Assembly: GCF_000771875.1 (NCBI RefSeq)
Contig: NZ_JPXX01000005.1
Span: 1-64,000 of the forward strand
Origin: Gallibacterium genomosp. 1
Lineage (GTDB): Bacteria > Pseudomonadota > Gammaproteobacteria > Enterobacterales > Pasteurellaceae
Direction: 5' to 3'
Length of the DNA: 64,000 bases
Positions 49,865-60,983 of this stretch are shown here, piece by piece. A model generated the notes under the pieces. The model did not search any database. It worked only from the letters and a program-made list of their open reading frames with translations, and had not been told where the DNA came from. Within the stretch, counting starts at the first letter, position 1. Each line of letters starts with the position of its first letter. The position numbers and the translations under genes were made by a program.

Positions 49865-50075
49865 CAACGGCCTATTATCTCTTATGATAAATGATCTCAA
49901 TACATAATTTGACAAAAACTTTAACACTTTAACCTTTATTGGTAAATAGTAGACCTATCACAGATGCATAGTTTTTGATAAATCTCAATGAAGTTGCCAA
50001 GGGGAAACACTGACAATGTCGGGCAACAATGGTAGGATATAGAGTAAATAATAATTTGAAGAAAAAGAGTTAATT

Positions 50076-51005
50076 ATGCAAAAAAATGTTCTCCGAATTG
50101 CAACGCGTCAAAGCCCTTTGGCATTATGGCAAGCCAATTATATTAAACATAAACTGCAAGTTTTATACCCTGAATTAAAAGTGGAATTGGTTACAATGGT
50201 GACCAAAGGTGATGTGCTTTTAGATACACCATTAGCAAAAATTGGTGGTAAAGGGCTATTTGTAAAAGAGTTGGAATTGGCATTACTGGAGGGGAGAGCT
50301 GATATTGCTGTTCACTCTATGAAAGATGTACCAATGCAGTTCCCACAAGGATTACATCTTAGTGTCATTTGTGAACGTGAAGATCCGCGCGATGCATTTG
50401 TTTCCAATCAATATGCAAGTTTGGATGAATTACCACAAAATGCAGTAGTGGGAACATCAAGTTTAAGGCGGCAATGTCAGTTGAAAGCACTTCGTCCTGA
50501 TATTCAGTTAAAAATCTTACGAGGTAATGTCGGTACCAGATTACGCAAATTGGATGAGGGCGAATATGATGCCATCATTTTAGCTTCCGCCGGATTAATC
50601 CGTTTGGGAGAGCAGCAACGTATCCGTAGTTTTATTGCGCCGGAAGTTTCCTTGCCGGCGGTCGGGCAAGGTGCAGTCGGTGTGGAATGTCGTCAGGATG
50701 ATGAATGGGTGAATCAATTACTGAAACCGTTGTTACACCAAGACACTTGGGATCGCGTCATTGCCGAACGGGCAATGAACAATAGGTTACAGGGTGGTTG
50801 TCAAGTGCCGATTGCCGGTTATGCGATTTTGAATGGTGATCAACTCTTTTTGCGTGCATTGGTTGGTTCGATTGATGGTAGCAAGGTATTAAGAGCTGAA
50901 GCAACTGCAGCTCGGACACAAGCGGATCAGCTGGGTGTACAAGTGGCGGAGTTGCTGTTAGAACAAGGTGCAGAAGCTTTATTATTACAAGCGATGAAAT
51001 CATAA
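50076..51005 (+). CDS. hemC: Porphobilinogen deaminase HemC
   Basis: Assembles four porphobilinogens into hydroxymethylbilane. 309 aa. The dipyrromethane cofactor cysteine is Cys242 in [11 protein letters not shown], the same number as in E. coli; [25 protein letters not shown] and the substrate arginines in SSLRRQCQL are present. First gene of hemC-hemD-hemX-hemY, divergent from cyaA. Start preceded by AAGAAAAAGAG. Confidence 0.97.
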   Translation: MQKNVLRIATRQSPLALWQANYIKHKLQVLYPELKVELVTMVTKGDVLLDTPLAKIGGKGLFVKELELALLEGRADIAVHSMKDVPMQFPQGLHLSVICEREDPRDAFVSNQYASLDELPQNAVVGTSSLRRQCQLKALRPDIQLKILRGNVGTRLRKLDEGEYDAIILASAGLIRLGEQQRIRSFIAPEVSLPAVGQGAVGVECRQDDEWVNQLLKPLLHQDTWDRVIAERAMNNRLQGGCQVPIAGYAILNGDQLFLRALVGSIDGSKVLRAEATAARTQADQLGVQVAELLLEQGAEALLLQAMKS

Positions 51006-51764
51006 ATGGGTATTTTAGTCACAAGACCGGAAGATGCTGGTCAGCATCTAACGGAGATGTTAAATAAAGAGGGAGTAGCGGCAATTTATGCGCCTTTCAT
51101 TAAAATTGAAACAGGTGAACAATTAAATGATGTGCCACAAAAATTGCAACAACTTGCTGCCGATGATTATGTAATATGTGTTTCGCAATATGCGGTACAA
51201 TATGTTCATCAAGTGTTACAAAATACTGGTTTCGGGTGGCGTAAAGATGTGCATTATTTTGCAGTAGGGCGAAAAACTGCCGCTTTGTTAAGTGAGGCGA
51301 CACAACAACCTGTGCATTATCCCTTTGCTAATGAGAATAGTGAGGGTTTATTAGCATTGTCACAAATGCAAAATTGTAATGGTCGACGTGTTATTATACT
51401 GAGAGGGCAAGCTGGTCGAGAATTGTTACCGCATCAGTTACCGGAACGTGGTGCAGTTGTGGAAACAGTGGCGTGTTATTGTCGCCGAACACAGCAGTTA
51501 AGTGAAGCTGAATTGAAATTTTTTTCTCGTGCTGGTATTGATACAATTGTGGTGACCAGTGGTGAAATTTTGCGGTATTTGCTGGATTTTATTCCAAAAA
51601 GTGAACATAATTGGTTGAAGAGTTGTAAATTGGCACTGATTAGTAATCGCCTGAAACAGCTTGCGTTGGATGCAGGTTGGCAACCAGATAAGATTATTCT
51701 CTCTGAAAAGGCAGATAATCTTAGTTTATTAAAAACAATATTATCCTTTTATCCCCATTCTTGA
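51006..51764 (+). CDS. hemD: Uroporphyrinogen-III synthase HemD
   Basis: Cyclises hydroxymethylbilane with inversion of ring D. 252 aa, two alpha/beta lobes, poorly conserved family. Recognisable features: ILVTRPEDAGQHLTEMLN at the start, FAVGRKTAALLSE near 85, VETVACYCRR near 150, and TIVVTSGEIL. The ATG follows the hemC stop codon directly with no gap, so translation is coupled. Confidence 0.93.
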   Translation: MGILVTRPEDAGQHLTEMLNKEGVAAIYAPFIKIETGEQLNDVPQKLQQLAADDYVICVSQYAVQYVHQVLQNTGFGWRKDVHYFAVGRKTAALLSEATQQPVHYPFANENSEGLLALSQMQNCNGRRVIILRGQAGRELLPHQLPERGAVVETVACYCRRTQQLSEAELKFFSRAGIDTIVVTSGEILRYLLDFIPKSEHNWLKSCKLALISNRLKQLALDAGWQPDKIILSEKADNLSLLKTILSFYPHS

Positions 51765-51791
51765 GATAAATAATAGATAAGGTGTGTAGTG

Positions 51792-53321
51792 ATGAAAAAA
51801 CAACATAACGAAACTGATATTCAAACCAGTGCGGAAATAAACGAAGGCGCGTCGTTGACTACAGATGAGAATAGCAGTAAGGATCCTGATAAAAGGGAGC
51901 AGGTAGATTCTCAAGCGGTGGAAGCAGAAAATACGGCAGAAAAAATTGTTGTTACTGATGAGAAAAAGGCTTCTGCAAATAAGAAAGAGGATAAATTAGA
52001 TAAAAGAGTGGAAGTGGATACCACTGTGGAAGAGGATAAAACTTCGGTTAATTCAACTTCAACACAAGCGGAAAAAGCAATGAAAACAACAGAAAATAAA
52101 CAAAAATCCAGTGGCGGCAAAGGATTAGCTTTGTTGGCATTATTGGTCGCTTTGGGTGTCGGTGCTGCTGGCTATTATCTTGGGCAGCAACAGCTATCTA
52201 ACTTGCAACAACAGGTTTCAGCATTAGAATCAAGTCAGCAAGTAGTGATAAAAGCAGCATCGTCAAATAGTGTCGATATGACAGAAGTCAACTCATTAAA
52301 AGAAGCATTAACGAAAACTGAACAGGAGCTGAATGCAACCAAATCAACATTAGATGTGTTACAACAAAATAAAGGTATTACCGAACAGCAGATTATTGCA
52401 TTACAGACGCAGCTTAATAAAACTATGGCAGAAAGATCGCAAACTCAGCCGAATGAGTGGCTAATGTCGGAAGCGGATTTTCTATTGAGTAATGCACAGC
52501 GTAAATTGATCATAGATAATGATTTAGGAACGGCTATTTCATTATTAAAAGAGGCTGATTTAGTACTCAATGATGTTACCGATCCTCGTGCAATTACCGT
52601 GCGTACCGCAATTGCACAAGATTTAAAACGGTTAGCAAATGTGAATGATGTTGATCAAAATGCTATTATGCAAAAATTATCACAATTGGCTAATTCTATT
52701 GATGATTTGGAATTATTGGATTTATCTGCTAGTAACAGTGATAGTGGAAATAGTGATGAGCCTTCAAACTCTATTAGTGATTGGAAAAGTAATATTGAAA
52801 AATCTGCCAATTCTTTCTTAAATCATTTTATCCGCATTCAACCACGAGATCCGGTTGAAAAAGCACTGCTTGCTCCAAATCAGGATATCTATTTACGTGA
52901 AAATATTCGTTTACGATTGCAGATTGCTATCCTAGCTGTGCCTCGCCAGCAGAATGAGCTTTATAAAAGTTCACTTGAAGCTGTTACTAGCTGGGTAAGA
53001 AGTTACTTTAATGTTGATAGTGCTTTAACACAAAAATTCTTACAACAGCTAGATGAGTTATCAGAACAGTCTATTTACGTTGATGCGCCGAATACCTTTG
53101 AAAGTTTGACTATTCTTGATGAAATACTACATAAACAGTCACATCAAATTGAGAAAGTTGATTTGAAAGCGAATTCACAAATTCTAGAAGAAAATAAAGA
53201 GGAAGAGAAAGTTACAACAGAGGTTGGCTCTGAATCGGTTGTGGATGATAAAGTACCTGAAGCACAACAACCTGTATCGGAAAATCCGAATACAGAACAA
53301 ATTCCGGAAAAAACAGAATAG
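51792..53321 (+). CDS. hemX: HemX family membrane protein
   Basis: 509 aa. A hydrophilic, Glu/Lys/Ser/Thr-rich N-terminal tail (about 1-105) precedes one transmembrane helix (about 113-133, LALLALLVALGVGAAGYYLG). A coiled coil (about 134-215, rich in Gln/Leu) and the conserved HemX domain (about 215-450, with NEWLMSEADFLLSNAQRKL) follow, ending in an acidic Pro/Glu-rich tail. Proposed to act with HemY in the envelope; it was once called a uroporphyrinogen-III methyltransferase, which the sequence does not support. ATG at 51792 chosen over GTG at 51789. Confidence 0.92.
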   Translation: MKKQHNETDIQTSAEINEGASLTTDENSSKDPDKREQVDSQAVEAENTAEKIVVTDEKKASANKKEDKLDKRVEVDTTVEEDKTSVNSTSTQAEKAMKTTENKQKSSGGKGLALLALLVALGVGAAGYYLGQQQLSNLQQQVSALESSQQVVIKAASSNSVDMTEVNSLKEALTKTEQELNATKSTLDVLQQNKGITEQQIIALQTQLNKTMAERSQTQPNEWLMSEADFLLSNAQRKLIIDNDLGTAISLLKEADLVLNDVTDPRAITVRTAIAQDLKRLANVNDVDQNAIMQKLSQLANSIDDLELLDLSASNSDSGNSDEPSNSISDWKSNIEKSANSFLNHFIRIQPRDPVEKALLAPNQDIYLRENIRLRLQIAILAVPRQQNELYKSSLEAVTSWVRSYFNVDSALTQKFLQQLDELSEQSIYVDAPNTFESLTILDEILHKQSHQIEKVDLKANSQILEENKEEEKVTTEVGSESVVDDKVPEAQQPVSENPNTEQIPEKTE

Positions 53322-53336
53322 TGGGAGAGATACGAT

Positions 53337-54602
53337 ATGTTCAGAGTATTATTCTTAATGATTATCCTGCTGGTTGGTTTTATTGGTGGGCCTTACATTT
53401 CCGGTAAACAGGGTTATGTACGTATTTTGACAGAATCTCACAGTATTGAGATGAGCATTACAATGCTGGTGATATTTTTTGTTGTCGCATTGGCGCTTGT
53501 TTATGGTATTGAATGGGTGATTTCTCGATTTTTCCGTTTAAGTAGTGGTACTTATAATTGGTTCTCTGTGAGAAAACGTCGTAAAGCTCAGCAACAGATT
53601 TTGCAGGGGTTTGTGAAGATGGATGAAGGAAATTACGCTAAAGCCGAAAAATTGATAGGTAAAAATGCGAAACACTCATCCGAACCAATTTTGAATTTTG
53701 TTAAAGCAGCGGAAGCCGCGCAACAACGTGGTGATGAATTCAGCGCTAATAAATACTTAATTGAAGCGACAGAGCTTGCCGGTTCAGATAATTTAATTGT
53801 TGAATTGGCACGTACTCGTATCCTGTTACAACAGAATAAATTACCGACGGCAAGAACAGCGGTGGACAGTTTGCTAGTGTTGGCGCCGAAAAATGTCGAA
53901 GTGTTGCGTTTGGCGGTGGAAATTTATCTTCGTTCTCACGCTTATTTGGCGTTGGATAATCTATTACCGAAGATTGGTAAAAGCGGTTTATATGCTGAAG
54001 CTGAATTTATGCAATTACAACATCAGGTTGTTGATGGTCTGCTTGATGAAAAAATGAATGAAGAGGGTATCGACGGTTTATTGAAATGGTGGGAAGATCA
54101 ACCGCGTTCACGTCGTCAAAACAGCTATGCAATTGTTGGTATGATCCGTCGCTTAATTGATAGTGATGATCACGATTCAGCTTATCGATTGGTATTAGAT
54201 TCATTTAAACGTATTGAAAGCAGCGAAATGTTGGCTTTTGTCACGCAAATTGCTCGCTTGCAAGTGGCTAACAGCAGCAAAATACTGAAGTGGTTAGAAA
54301 AATCGGCTAAATTGCAGACTGATGCTAAATTGAATTGTGCTTTTGTCCGAGCAATTGGTTATCTTTCATTACATGCTAATGAATTTGATAAAGCTCGACA
54401 GGCGTTTGCAAAAATTTTAGCAACAGAAGATAAAGCCGATATTGAAGTTCAAGATTATACTGTTGCGGCTTATTTGGCTGAGAAAGCAAATGATATGACC
54501 GCAGCTCAACAAATCCGTCAGCAGTGTTTGAAAGACACAATGAAGATTGATGATAATACTGAACTAACCACAGATGATGTGTTGAGTTTAGAGAAAAAAT
54601 AG
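53337..54602 (+). CDS. hemY: HemY family TPR membrane protein
   Basis: 421 aa. Two N-terminal transmembrane helices (about 2-20 and 38-62), the HemY_N domain (about 25-130, with [16 protein letters not shown]), then TPR-like helical repeats (for example [23 protein letters not shown] and [18 protein letters not shown]). Last gene of the hem cluster; exact role in haem synthesis is unproved in the family. GGGAGAGA precedes the ATG. A repeat-family hairpin follows. Confidence 0.95.
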   Translation: MFRVLFLMIILLVGFIGGPYISGKQGYVRILTESHSIEMSITMLVIFFVVALALVYGIEWVISRFFRLSSGTYNWFSVRKRRKAQQQILQGFVKMDEGNYAKAEKLIGKNAKHSSEPILNFVKAAEAAQQRGDEFSANKYLIEATELAGSDNLIVELARTRILLQQNKLPTARTAVDSLLVLAPKNVEVLRLAVEIYLRSHAYLALDNLLPKIGKSGLYAEAEFMQLQHQVVDGLLDEKMNEEGIDGLLKWWEDQPRSRRQNSYAIVGMIRRLIDSDDHDSAYRLVLDSFKRIESSEMLAFVTQIARLQVANSSKILKWLEKSAKLQTDAKLNCAFVRAIGYLSLHANEFDKARQAFAKILATEDKADIEVQDYTVAAYLAEKANDMTAAQQIRQQCLKDTMKIDDNTELTTDDVLSLEKK

Positions 54603-54637
54603 TTTCGTTTTATTTAAGATTTAAAAATACGCTTTGA

Positions 54638-54690
54638 TCTGCATCCCAAAAGTTGGATTAATTAGCCAACTGAGTAAGGTGCAGATTTTT
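54638..54690 (+). terminator. Cruciform repeat/terminator between hemY and mod
   Basis: Outer stem ATCTGCA (54638-54644) with TGCAGAT (54680-54686) and an inner stem AGTTGG (54652-54657) with CCAACT (54666-54671), followed by TTTTT. Shares CCAAAAGTTG and AAGGTGCAGATTTTT with the lpdA terminator at 19476-19516; the other copy lacks the inner hairpin. Confidence 0.7.
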
Positions 54691-54712
54691 ATGGTTATCA
54701 AGGAATTAAAAA

Positions 54713-56577
54713 ATGAGCAATATAGAAAAGCTAAAAATGCACAGCCCTAATCTGACGGACAAAAACATTGCAAAAATCGCAGAAATTTTCCCCAATTGCA
54801 CCACCGAAATCCTAGATGAAAATGGCAAACCCAAAATTGCCATTGATTTTGAGCTGTTACAGCAAGAGCTTTCCGGTAGCCTGGTCGGGGGGGGGGGGTA
54901 GAACGTTATCAGCTCAATTGGCCCGGTAAGCGCGAAGCACTTTTGACCGCCAACGCACCTATTGCCAAAACCCTGCGCCCTGTGCGTGATGAAAGCGTGG
55001 ATTTTGACACCACTGAAAACCTCTTTATTGAAGGCGATAACCTAGATGCCCTCAAACTTTTGCAAGAAACCTATCTTGGCAAAGTCAAAATGATTTACAT
55101 CGACCCACCTTATAACACCGGCAAAGATTTTGTTTATGCCGATGATTTTGCCGAAAATACCGAAGATTATTTACGCCGTTCCAACCAAAAAGATGAAGAG
55201 GGCAACCGTATGGAAGTTAACAGCGAAAGCAATGGGCGTTTTCATTCCGACTGGCTGTCAATGATGTATCCGAGATTAAAACTGGCAAGAAATCTGTTGG
55301 CGGATAACGGCGTGATTTTTATCTCAATTGATGATAATGAACAGGCAAATTTAAAAAGATTATGTGATGAGGTATTTGGGGAAAGGAATTTTTTTGCAGA
55401 TATGGTTGTTATTCGTTCTGAAGGCGGTGGGTTAGCAAAAAAAGTTATTAAAGGTCATGATAACTTGCTAACCTATGTTAAAAATTTAGGCAGTTTTAAA
55501 GGTATTTTTAAACCGAAAGATATTAGAGGAAAAGTAGTTGAAAAGGATGGTATTCAATATTGGATTGAAGAAGATTGGTTGCGTAGAGAATTTGGGAAAT
55601 ACGGAACATTGCTTTATGAAGAAATTGAAGAGGTTAAGGGAATAGATAAAAAAATAGAAATAGATGAAGGAATAAGACAAGGAAGCTATATTTTGATTCC
55701 TAAAAATGGAAAACACATTGTCGGAAGATTGCGAAGAGTTGATGAAGATGGTACTAAATTCTATAGCATTCTGAAGCATTTAAACAAGGAAGGTGTTAAA
55801 GACTTAGAACAAATTAAATTAAATAAATTTTTTGAATATCCAAAACCGCTTAGTCTAGTAAAAGAGTTAATTCAAGGGACTAGTCTTTTCACAAAAAATA
55901 ATAATGAAATATTTTTAGACTTTTTCGCAGGTTCAGGCACAACCGCTCACGCCGTAATGCAGCTCAATGCCGAAGACGGAGGCAATCGCCGTTTTATTTG
56001 TGTGCAGTTGCCTGAAAAAACAGAGGAAAAATCTGAAGCCTTTAAAGCAGGGTTTACCACCATTGCTGAAATTACCAAAGAACGCATTCGCCGTGCTGCC
56101 GACAAAATTCGCAACGATTTTGCCGATAAGCTGCCTGAAAACTGGGACGGCGGTTTTCGTGTGCTGAAAACCGACACCTCCAATATGGCGGACGTCTATT
56201 ACACTCCTGAAGAAACCCTCAAAAAAATACAACAATCTCAACAGGATTGGCTGAACCAAGTGAGCGACAACATCAAACCCGACCGCACGCCTGAAGATTT
56301 ATTATTCCAAGTGATGCTCGATTGGAGCGTGGATTTGTCGTTGCCGATTGAGATCAAACAAATTATGGGGCGTACTGTCTTTTTCGTTGACGGCAATACG
56401 CTGATCGCCTGCTTTGATAAACAGACAGTGGATAATGATTTCATCACTGCATTGACTAAATACCGACCTTTGCGAGCCGTCTTCCGTGATGACAGCTTTA
56501 AAGACGATGCAGCAAAAATCAATGCCGGACAAATTTTTCAACAATATTCCGAAAGTACGGAAGTGAAGACGATTTAA
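54713..56577 (+). CDS. mod: Type III DNA methyltransferase Mod, phase-variable, frame OFF
   Basis: Adenine methyltransferase and specificity subunit of a type III R-M system. Translation from the ATG at 54713 (AAGGAATTAAAA upstream) gives 62 aa and stops at TAG (54899-54901) because the G tract has 12 bases. The other frame continues VERYQLNWPGKREALLTANA through the tract, so G10 or G13 would join both parts into about 621 aa. Downstream part: DPPYNTG (about 55093), then target-recognition region about 55380-55920, then FAGSGTTAHA (about 55925). The DPPY-before-FxGxG order is the beta class. res follows after 9 bp. In this OFF state a short product is expected, though re-initiation at TTG 54943 is conceivable. 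Confidence 0.92.
54887..54898 (+). repeat. G12 homopolymer switch in mod
   Basis: Twelve consecutive G residues inside the mod reading frame. Length modulo 3 decides the frame: n = 1 mod 3 (10 or 13) is ON; 12 is OFF with a stop immediately after the tract; 11 puts a different frame in use. Slipped-strand mispairing at such tracts is the usual basis for phase variation. Confidence 0.95.
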
Positions 56578-56586
56578 GGAATGGCG

Positions 56587-59500
56587 ATGAAACTGAAATT
56601 CAAAATTCAAGCTTATCAAAGCGAAGCGGTAAAAGCGGTGGTGGATTGTTTTGCTCATCAACCGCAATATGGCGAAACCAACTTTCATTACCGTATGGAT
56701 TTGGGTAAGAAGAAACGTGCCGGAAATTCGCAACTTGCGATGAATTTTAACGATAACAATAACAGTGCTGCCTACCGCAATGCCGACATTGAAATCCTTC
56801 CTGAACAATTATTGGACAATGTGCAAAATGTACAGCAGCGGCAAAATTTGCCTGTTTCCGAAAAGTTGGTGAAAAATAAAATTGCCCCTATCAATTTAGA
56901 TATTGAAATGGAAACCGGCACAGGCAAAACTTATTGTTATATTAAAACGATGTTTGAGCTGAATCGGCGATATGGCTGGTGTAAGTTTATTATTGTGGTG
57001 CCAAGCATTGCCATTCGTGAAGGCGTGAAAAAAACGCTGGAAATTACCGCCGATCATTTTCAAGAAACTTACGGTAAAAAAGCAAAATTTTTTGTATATG
57101 ATTCCAAGCAGCTGCACCATTTAGAGAGTTTTTCCAGTGATGCAGGCATTAACGTAATGGTGATTAACGTGCAAGCGTTTAATGCCACCGGGAAAGACAA
57201 TCGCCGGATTTATGAGGAATTGGACGACTTTCAATCACGCCGTCCGATTGAGGTGATCAGTGCCAATCGTCCTATTTTGATTTTGGATGAACCGCAAAAG
57301 ATGGAAGGTGATAAAACGCTGAAATCTTTGGAGCAGTTTAAGGCATTGATGGTGCTGCGTTATTCTGCCACCCATAAAACCACTTACAACAAGATTTTCC
57401 GGCTGGATGCATTGGATGCCTATAACCAAAAATTGGTGAAAAAAATTGCCGTGCGTGGCATCAGTGTCAAAGGTTTGGCAGGCACAGCAGGCTATTTGTA
57501 TTTAGAAAAAATTGAGATTTCCCCGAAAAAACCGCCGGAAGCGGTGATCGAGTTTGAGCAAAAAAATGCTTCAGGCAATATCAAACGCATTTGCCGAAAA
57601 TTCAAGAAAGGCGACAATTTGTTTGATCTTTCAGGTGGTTTGGAACAATACCGTACGGGCTTTGTTGTTTCAGACATCAACGCCAATATCGATAGTGTCA
57701 GTTTTCTCAATGGTATGGAATTAAAAACAGGCGAGGCGATCGGCGATATCAATGAAACGGTGTTGCGCCGTATTCAAATCCGTGAAGCGATTGCCGCCCA
57801 TTTTGAGAAAGAGCGTCAGTTGTTTGTACGTGGAATTAAAGTGCTATCGCTGTTTTTTATTGATGAAGTGGCGAAATATCGTGATTATGATCAACCTGAC
57901 GAAAAAGGTGAATACGCTCGCATTTTTGAAGAAGAGTACAAAGCCTGTTTAAATGAATTGCCGTGGCTGGAACTAGGCGATTACGGCGATTATTTAAAAG
58001 GTATTTCTAGCGAAAAAACGCATAACGGCTATTTTTCTATTGATAAGAACAAGCGTTTGATTGATCCCAAAGTGAAAAAGAACAATGGGAATGAAGCCGA
58101 TGATGTTGATGCCTATGATCTGATTTTAAAAGATAAAGAACGCTTGCTCTCTTTTGAAGAACCTGTGCGCTTTATTTTTTCGCATTCCGCGTTGCGTGAG
58201 GGTTGGGATAACCCAAATGTTTTCGTGATTTGTACACTGAAACATAGTGATAACGCCATCTCTCGCCGCCAGGAAGTAGGGCGTGGTTTGCGCCTTGCGG
58301 TCAATCAAACGGGTGAACGTATGGATAATCCTGCCACTGTGTATGATATTAATGTGCTGACTGTAGTGGCGAATGAGAGTTATCAAGATTTTGTCAAAGG
58401 CTTGCAAAAAGACATCAGCGAATCGCTTTCCGCTCGTCCACAAAAAGCCGAAATTGCTTATTTCACCGGTAAAACCATTGAAAATGTACAAGGCGAAAAA
58501 ATCAAAGTGGATGAAAGAACGGCGAAAAAAATCTATCAGTATTTGGTTAAGAATGATTATGTCGATGAAAATGATCAAATCACTGAGCAATATCATTCAG
58601 CGAAAAAAGCTGGAAACCTTGCGTCTCTGCCTGAAGATTTACAGCCTTATGCGCCGAGTATTCGCCATCTGATTGACAACCTCTATAATGCCGAAGCCTT
58701 GAGTGCTTTGGTGGATGATGACCGTGCACCAAAACTTAATGCACTTAATGAAAATTTTAACAAACAAGCCTTTAAAGCATTGTGGCAGCGTATCAATCAT
58801 AAAGCTGTCTATACTGTGCATTTTGATTCTAATGAGTTGGTTGAAAAAGCGATTGGAGCATTAAATAGTTTACACGTTGCACCGTTGCAATACCGCGTGG
58901 AAAAGGGTGAACAAAAAGCACAGATCGCTTATGAAGACCTGCAAGGCGGCAGAAGTTTTCAGCTCAAAGAAAGCACACCACAAGAGAGCTATCATTCAGC
59001 GTATTCTGCCGTGCGTTATGATTTGATTGGTAAAATCACTGAAGGTACGCAGTTGACACGACAAACGGTAGCAAAGATGCTGATGGGAATGAAAAAGATC
59101 GCATTGGCGAAGTTTGCAATCAATCCCGAGCAATTCATTACCGAAGCGATTCGCCTGATTAATGAACAAAAAGCCACGACGATTATTGAGCATCTTGCCT
59201 ATGACACGATTGAAGAAAAATTTGATCCAAGCATTTTTACCTTAGGGCAAAATGCGTCCAAACTGCAAAATGCGCTTGCTACGCCAAGACATCATATTTA
59301 TGACTATGTAGTTACTGATTCCAAAATTGAACGTGAATTTGCCCAACATTTGGAAACCAGTGCCGAAGTTGTGGTTTATGCCAAATTGCCACGTGGCTTC
59401 TTTATCCCTACGCCGGTAGGTGATTATAACCCCGATTGGGCAATCGCTTTTAAAGAAGGAACAGTGAAACACGTCTATTTTGTCGCTGAAACGAAGGGAT

Positions 59501-59652
59501 CGATGTCGAGTATGGATTTGCGCACTATTGAGCAGAGCAAAATCGAATGTGCTAAAAAATTCTTTGCCGAAATGAATCGCCGTTTTACACCTGAAAAGGT
59601 GCAATATGATGTGGTAGAGAGTTTTGAAAAGTTAGTGGAAATTGTGCAGTGA
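56587..59652 (+). CDS. res: Type III restriction endonuclease subunit Res
   Basis: Translocase/endonuclease partner of Mod. 1021 aa from the ATG at 56587, because AAGGA (56576-56580) sits six bases before it; an ATG at 56581 abuts the SD. Superfamily 2 helicase: Walker A TGTGKTY (about residues 110-116), DEPQKM motif [14 protein letters not shown] motif [16 protein letters not shown], and motif [17 protein letters not shown]. The C-terminal nuclease domain has the PD-(D/E)xK pattern: PDWAIAF, then AETKGS. Intact, but it needs Mod to be active, so restriction is probably off together with Mod. Confidence 0.95.
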   Translation: MKLKFKIQAYQSEAVKAVVDCFAHQPQYGETNFHYRMDLGKKKRAGNSQLAMNFNDNNNSAAYRNADIEILPEQLLDNVQNVQQRQNLPVSEKLVKNKIAPINLDIEMETGTGKTYCYIKTMFELNRRYGWCKFIIVVPSIAIREGVKKTLEITADHFQETYGKKAKFFVYDSKQLHHLESFSSDAGINVMVINVQAFNATGKDNRRIYEELDDFQSRRPIEVISANRPILILDEPQKMEGDKTLKSLEQFKALMVLRYSATHKTTYNKIFRLDALDAYNQKLVKKIAVRGISVKGLAGTAGYLYLEKIEISPKKPPEAVIEFEQKNASGNIKRICRKFKKGDNLFDLSGGLEQYRTGFVVSDINANIDSVSFLNGMELKTGEAIGDINETVLRRIQIREAIAAHFEKERQLFVRGIKVLSLFFIDEVAKYRDYDQPDEKGEYARIFEEEYKACLNELPWLELGDYGDYLKGISSEKTHNGYFSIDKNKRLIDPKVKKNNGNEADDVDAYDLILKDKERLLSFEEPVRFIFSHSALREGWDNPNVFVICTLKHSDNAISRRQEVGRGLRLAVNQTGERMDNPATVYDINVLTVVANESYQDFVKGLQKDISESLSARPQKAEIAYFTGKTIENVQGEKIKVDERTAKKIYQYLVKNDYVDENDQITEQYHSAKKAGNLASLPEDLQPYAPSIRHLIDNLYNAEALSALVDDDRAPKLNALNENFNKQAFKALWQRINHKAVYTVHFDSNELVEKAIGALNSLHVAPLQYRVEKGEQKAQIAYEDLQGGRSFQLKESTPQESYHSAYSAVRYDLIGKITEGTQLTRQTVAKMLMGMKKIALAKFAINPEQFITEAIRLINEQKATTIIEHLAYDTIEEKFDPSIFTLGQNASKLQNALATPRHHIYDYVVTDSKIEREFAQHLETSAEVVVYAKLPRGFFIPTPVGDYNPDWAIAFKEGTVKHVYFVAETKGSMSSMDLRTIEQSKIECAKKFFAEMNRRFTPEKVQYDVVESFEKLVEIVQ

Positions 59653-59684
59653 AAACCACATGAAAAGCAGATGCTGCATAAAAA

Positions 59685-59714
59685 ACAAAGACCGCAATGT
59701 TCTGCGGTCTTTGT
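59685..59714. terminator. Bidirectional terminator between res and tyrP-like gene
   Basis: Perfect 12-bp stem ACAAAGACCGCA (59685-59696) and TGCGGTCTTTGT (59703-59714), 6-nt loop; convergent genes on both sides. Confidence 0.85.
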
Positions 59715-59736
59715 GTCATTTATTTGAGGAAAGTCG

Positions 59737-60945
59737 TTAACCGGCAACTTTTGGTAAATAGCCGGCATCAATTAAGAATGGCACATTGATGATTAATAAT
59801 CCTAGCACCAAGGCAACCAATAAACCGATATTACCGCCGATAACTCGATATGGTAAATCTGGATATTTGCGTCTTAACATCCACACCATACCAACTGGTA
59901 GTACCAAACCATAGAATGTGAACATTTGACCAGCATAAGTTAATACCGCTAAGAAATCGCGATAGAACAATGCAAATAACAGCGTCGGGACAAAGGTTAA
60001 TAGGCTTAAAGTGAAGCGATTTGCTGTAATGTGAACGCGTTTTAACAAATCATCTAAACAGTCAACTAATGCTAACGATACACCTAGGAAAGAGGTGATT
60101 AATGCTAAAGTTGAGAAGGTACGCACCGCACCACTGATTAAATCACTACCAGTTGCTTTGTAAGTAGCGTTAACCAAGCCGTTTAATGTTGGGTCATCAC
60201 GAATAATTTGCACAAATTGTGATTGCTCAAAAACACCGTGAGTTGCCATTTGCCACACAATATACGCCACCAACGGAATAGCGGTTCCGCCGATAATGGC
60301 AATACGTAAACGGCGAATATCTCCATCTAAATAGTTGTTGATACTTGGGATAACAACGTGGAAACCGAAGGAGGTGAAAAAGACCGGGCTGGCGGAGATA
60401 ATTAAAAAGTAATTAAGCGGTAAAGCACCCAAATTTTCAGCGGTTACTTTTGGCAACATTAAGAACAGCACTAAGGCAAACGCCACCAGTTTAATCAGGA
60501 ATAATAGGCGGGTAAAACCATCAACGGCGTTTGTACCGATAGTGACCGCAATCGCCAAAATAACCACGAAACCGATGATCGCCGCAGTGGAGGCGTGTTC
60601 ACCGAAAATCGTTAAAAACGGTGCAAAAAGATCACCACCGCCCAAAGAATAGACGGTTAAGATAGCATACATAAAAATCACAAGGGATAAGGTGGCTAAA
60701 ACCCTACCAACCATACCGAAATGTTGTTCAGCCAAGGTGGCTATTCCGGCATCTTTGCGTTCCGCTTTCTGATAAACCTCAACAAACAACAACGCACTAT
60801 AAGAAAGCAAAGCCCAAAGGATAAAAAGTAATAATAAAGTGTAACCGAACCCCATTTCAGCGGATGTAATCGGCATCGCCAACATTCCTGCGCCGATGGT
60901 GGTTCCGGCGACGATTAAAGCACTACCTAACGTTTTATTTTTCAT
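59737..60945 (-). CDS. Aromatic amino acid permease, TyrP-like
   Basis: 402 aa, aromatic amino acid permease family (Mtr/TnaB/TyrP), inner membrane proton symporter with 11 predicted helices. MKNKTLGSALIVAGTTIGAGMLAMP is diagnostic of the family; FGFHVVIPSINNYLDG near residue 190 is also typical. The closest relatives I recall are TyrP proteins of Haemophilus, and two adjacent TyrR boxes upstream support tyrosine as substrate. Tryptophan transport cannot be excluded from sequence alone. Confidence 0.9.
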   Translation of the reverse strand: MKNKTLGSALIVAGTTIGAGMLAMPITSAEMGFGYTLLLLFILWALLSYSALLFVEVYQKAERKDAGIATLAEQHFGMVGRVLATLSLVIFMYAILTVYSLGGGDLFAPFLTIFGEHASTAAIIGFVVILAIAVTIGTNAVDGFTRLLFLIKLVAFALVLFLMLPKVTAENLGALPLNYFLIISASPVFFTSFGFHVVIPSINNYLDGDIRRLRIAIIGGTAIPLVAYIVWQMATHGVFEQSQFVQIIRDDPTLNGLVNATYKATGSDLISGAVRTFSTLALITSFLGVSLALVDCLDDLLKRVHITANRFTLSLLTFVPTLLFALFYRDFLAVLTYAGQMFTFYGLVLPVGMVWMLRRKYPDLPYRVIGGNIGLLVALVLGLLIINVPFLIDAGYLPKVAG

Positions 60946-60983
60946 AATAAATTCTCTTTGAGAGTGGATGAGAGCCTTGATTG

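Noticed and set aside
58126..58596. 156-aa open frame on the minus strand inside res
   Set aside because: It is antisense to conserved helicase motifs of Res; composition is that of a shadow frame, and no start signal supports it.
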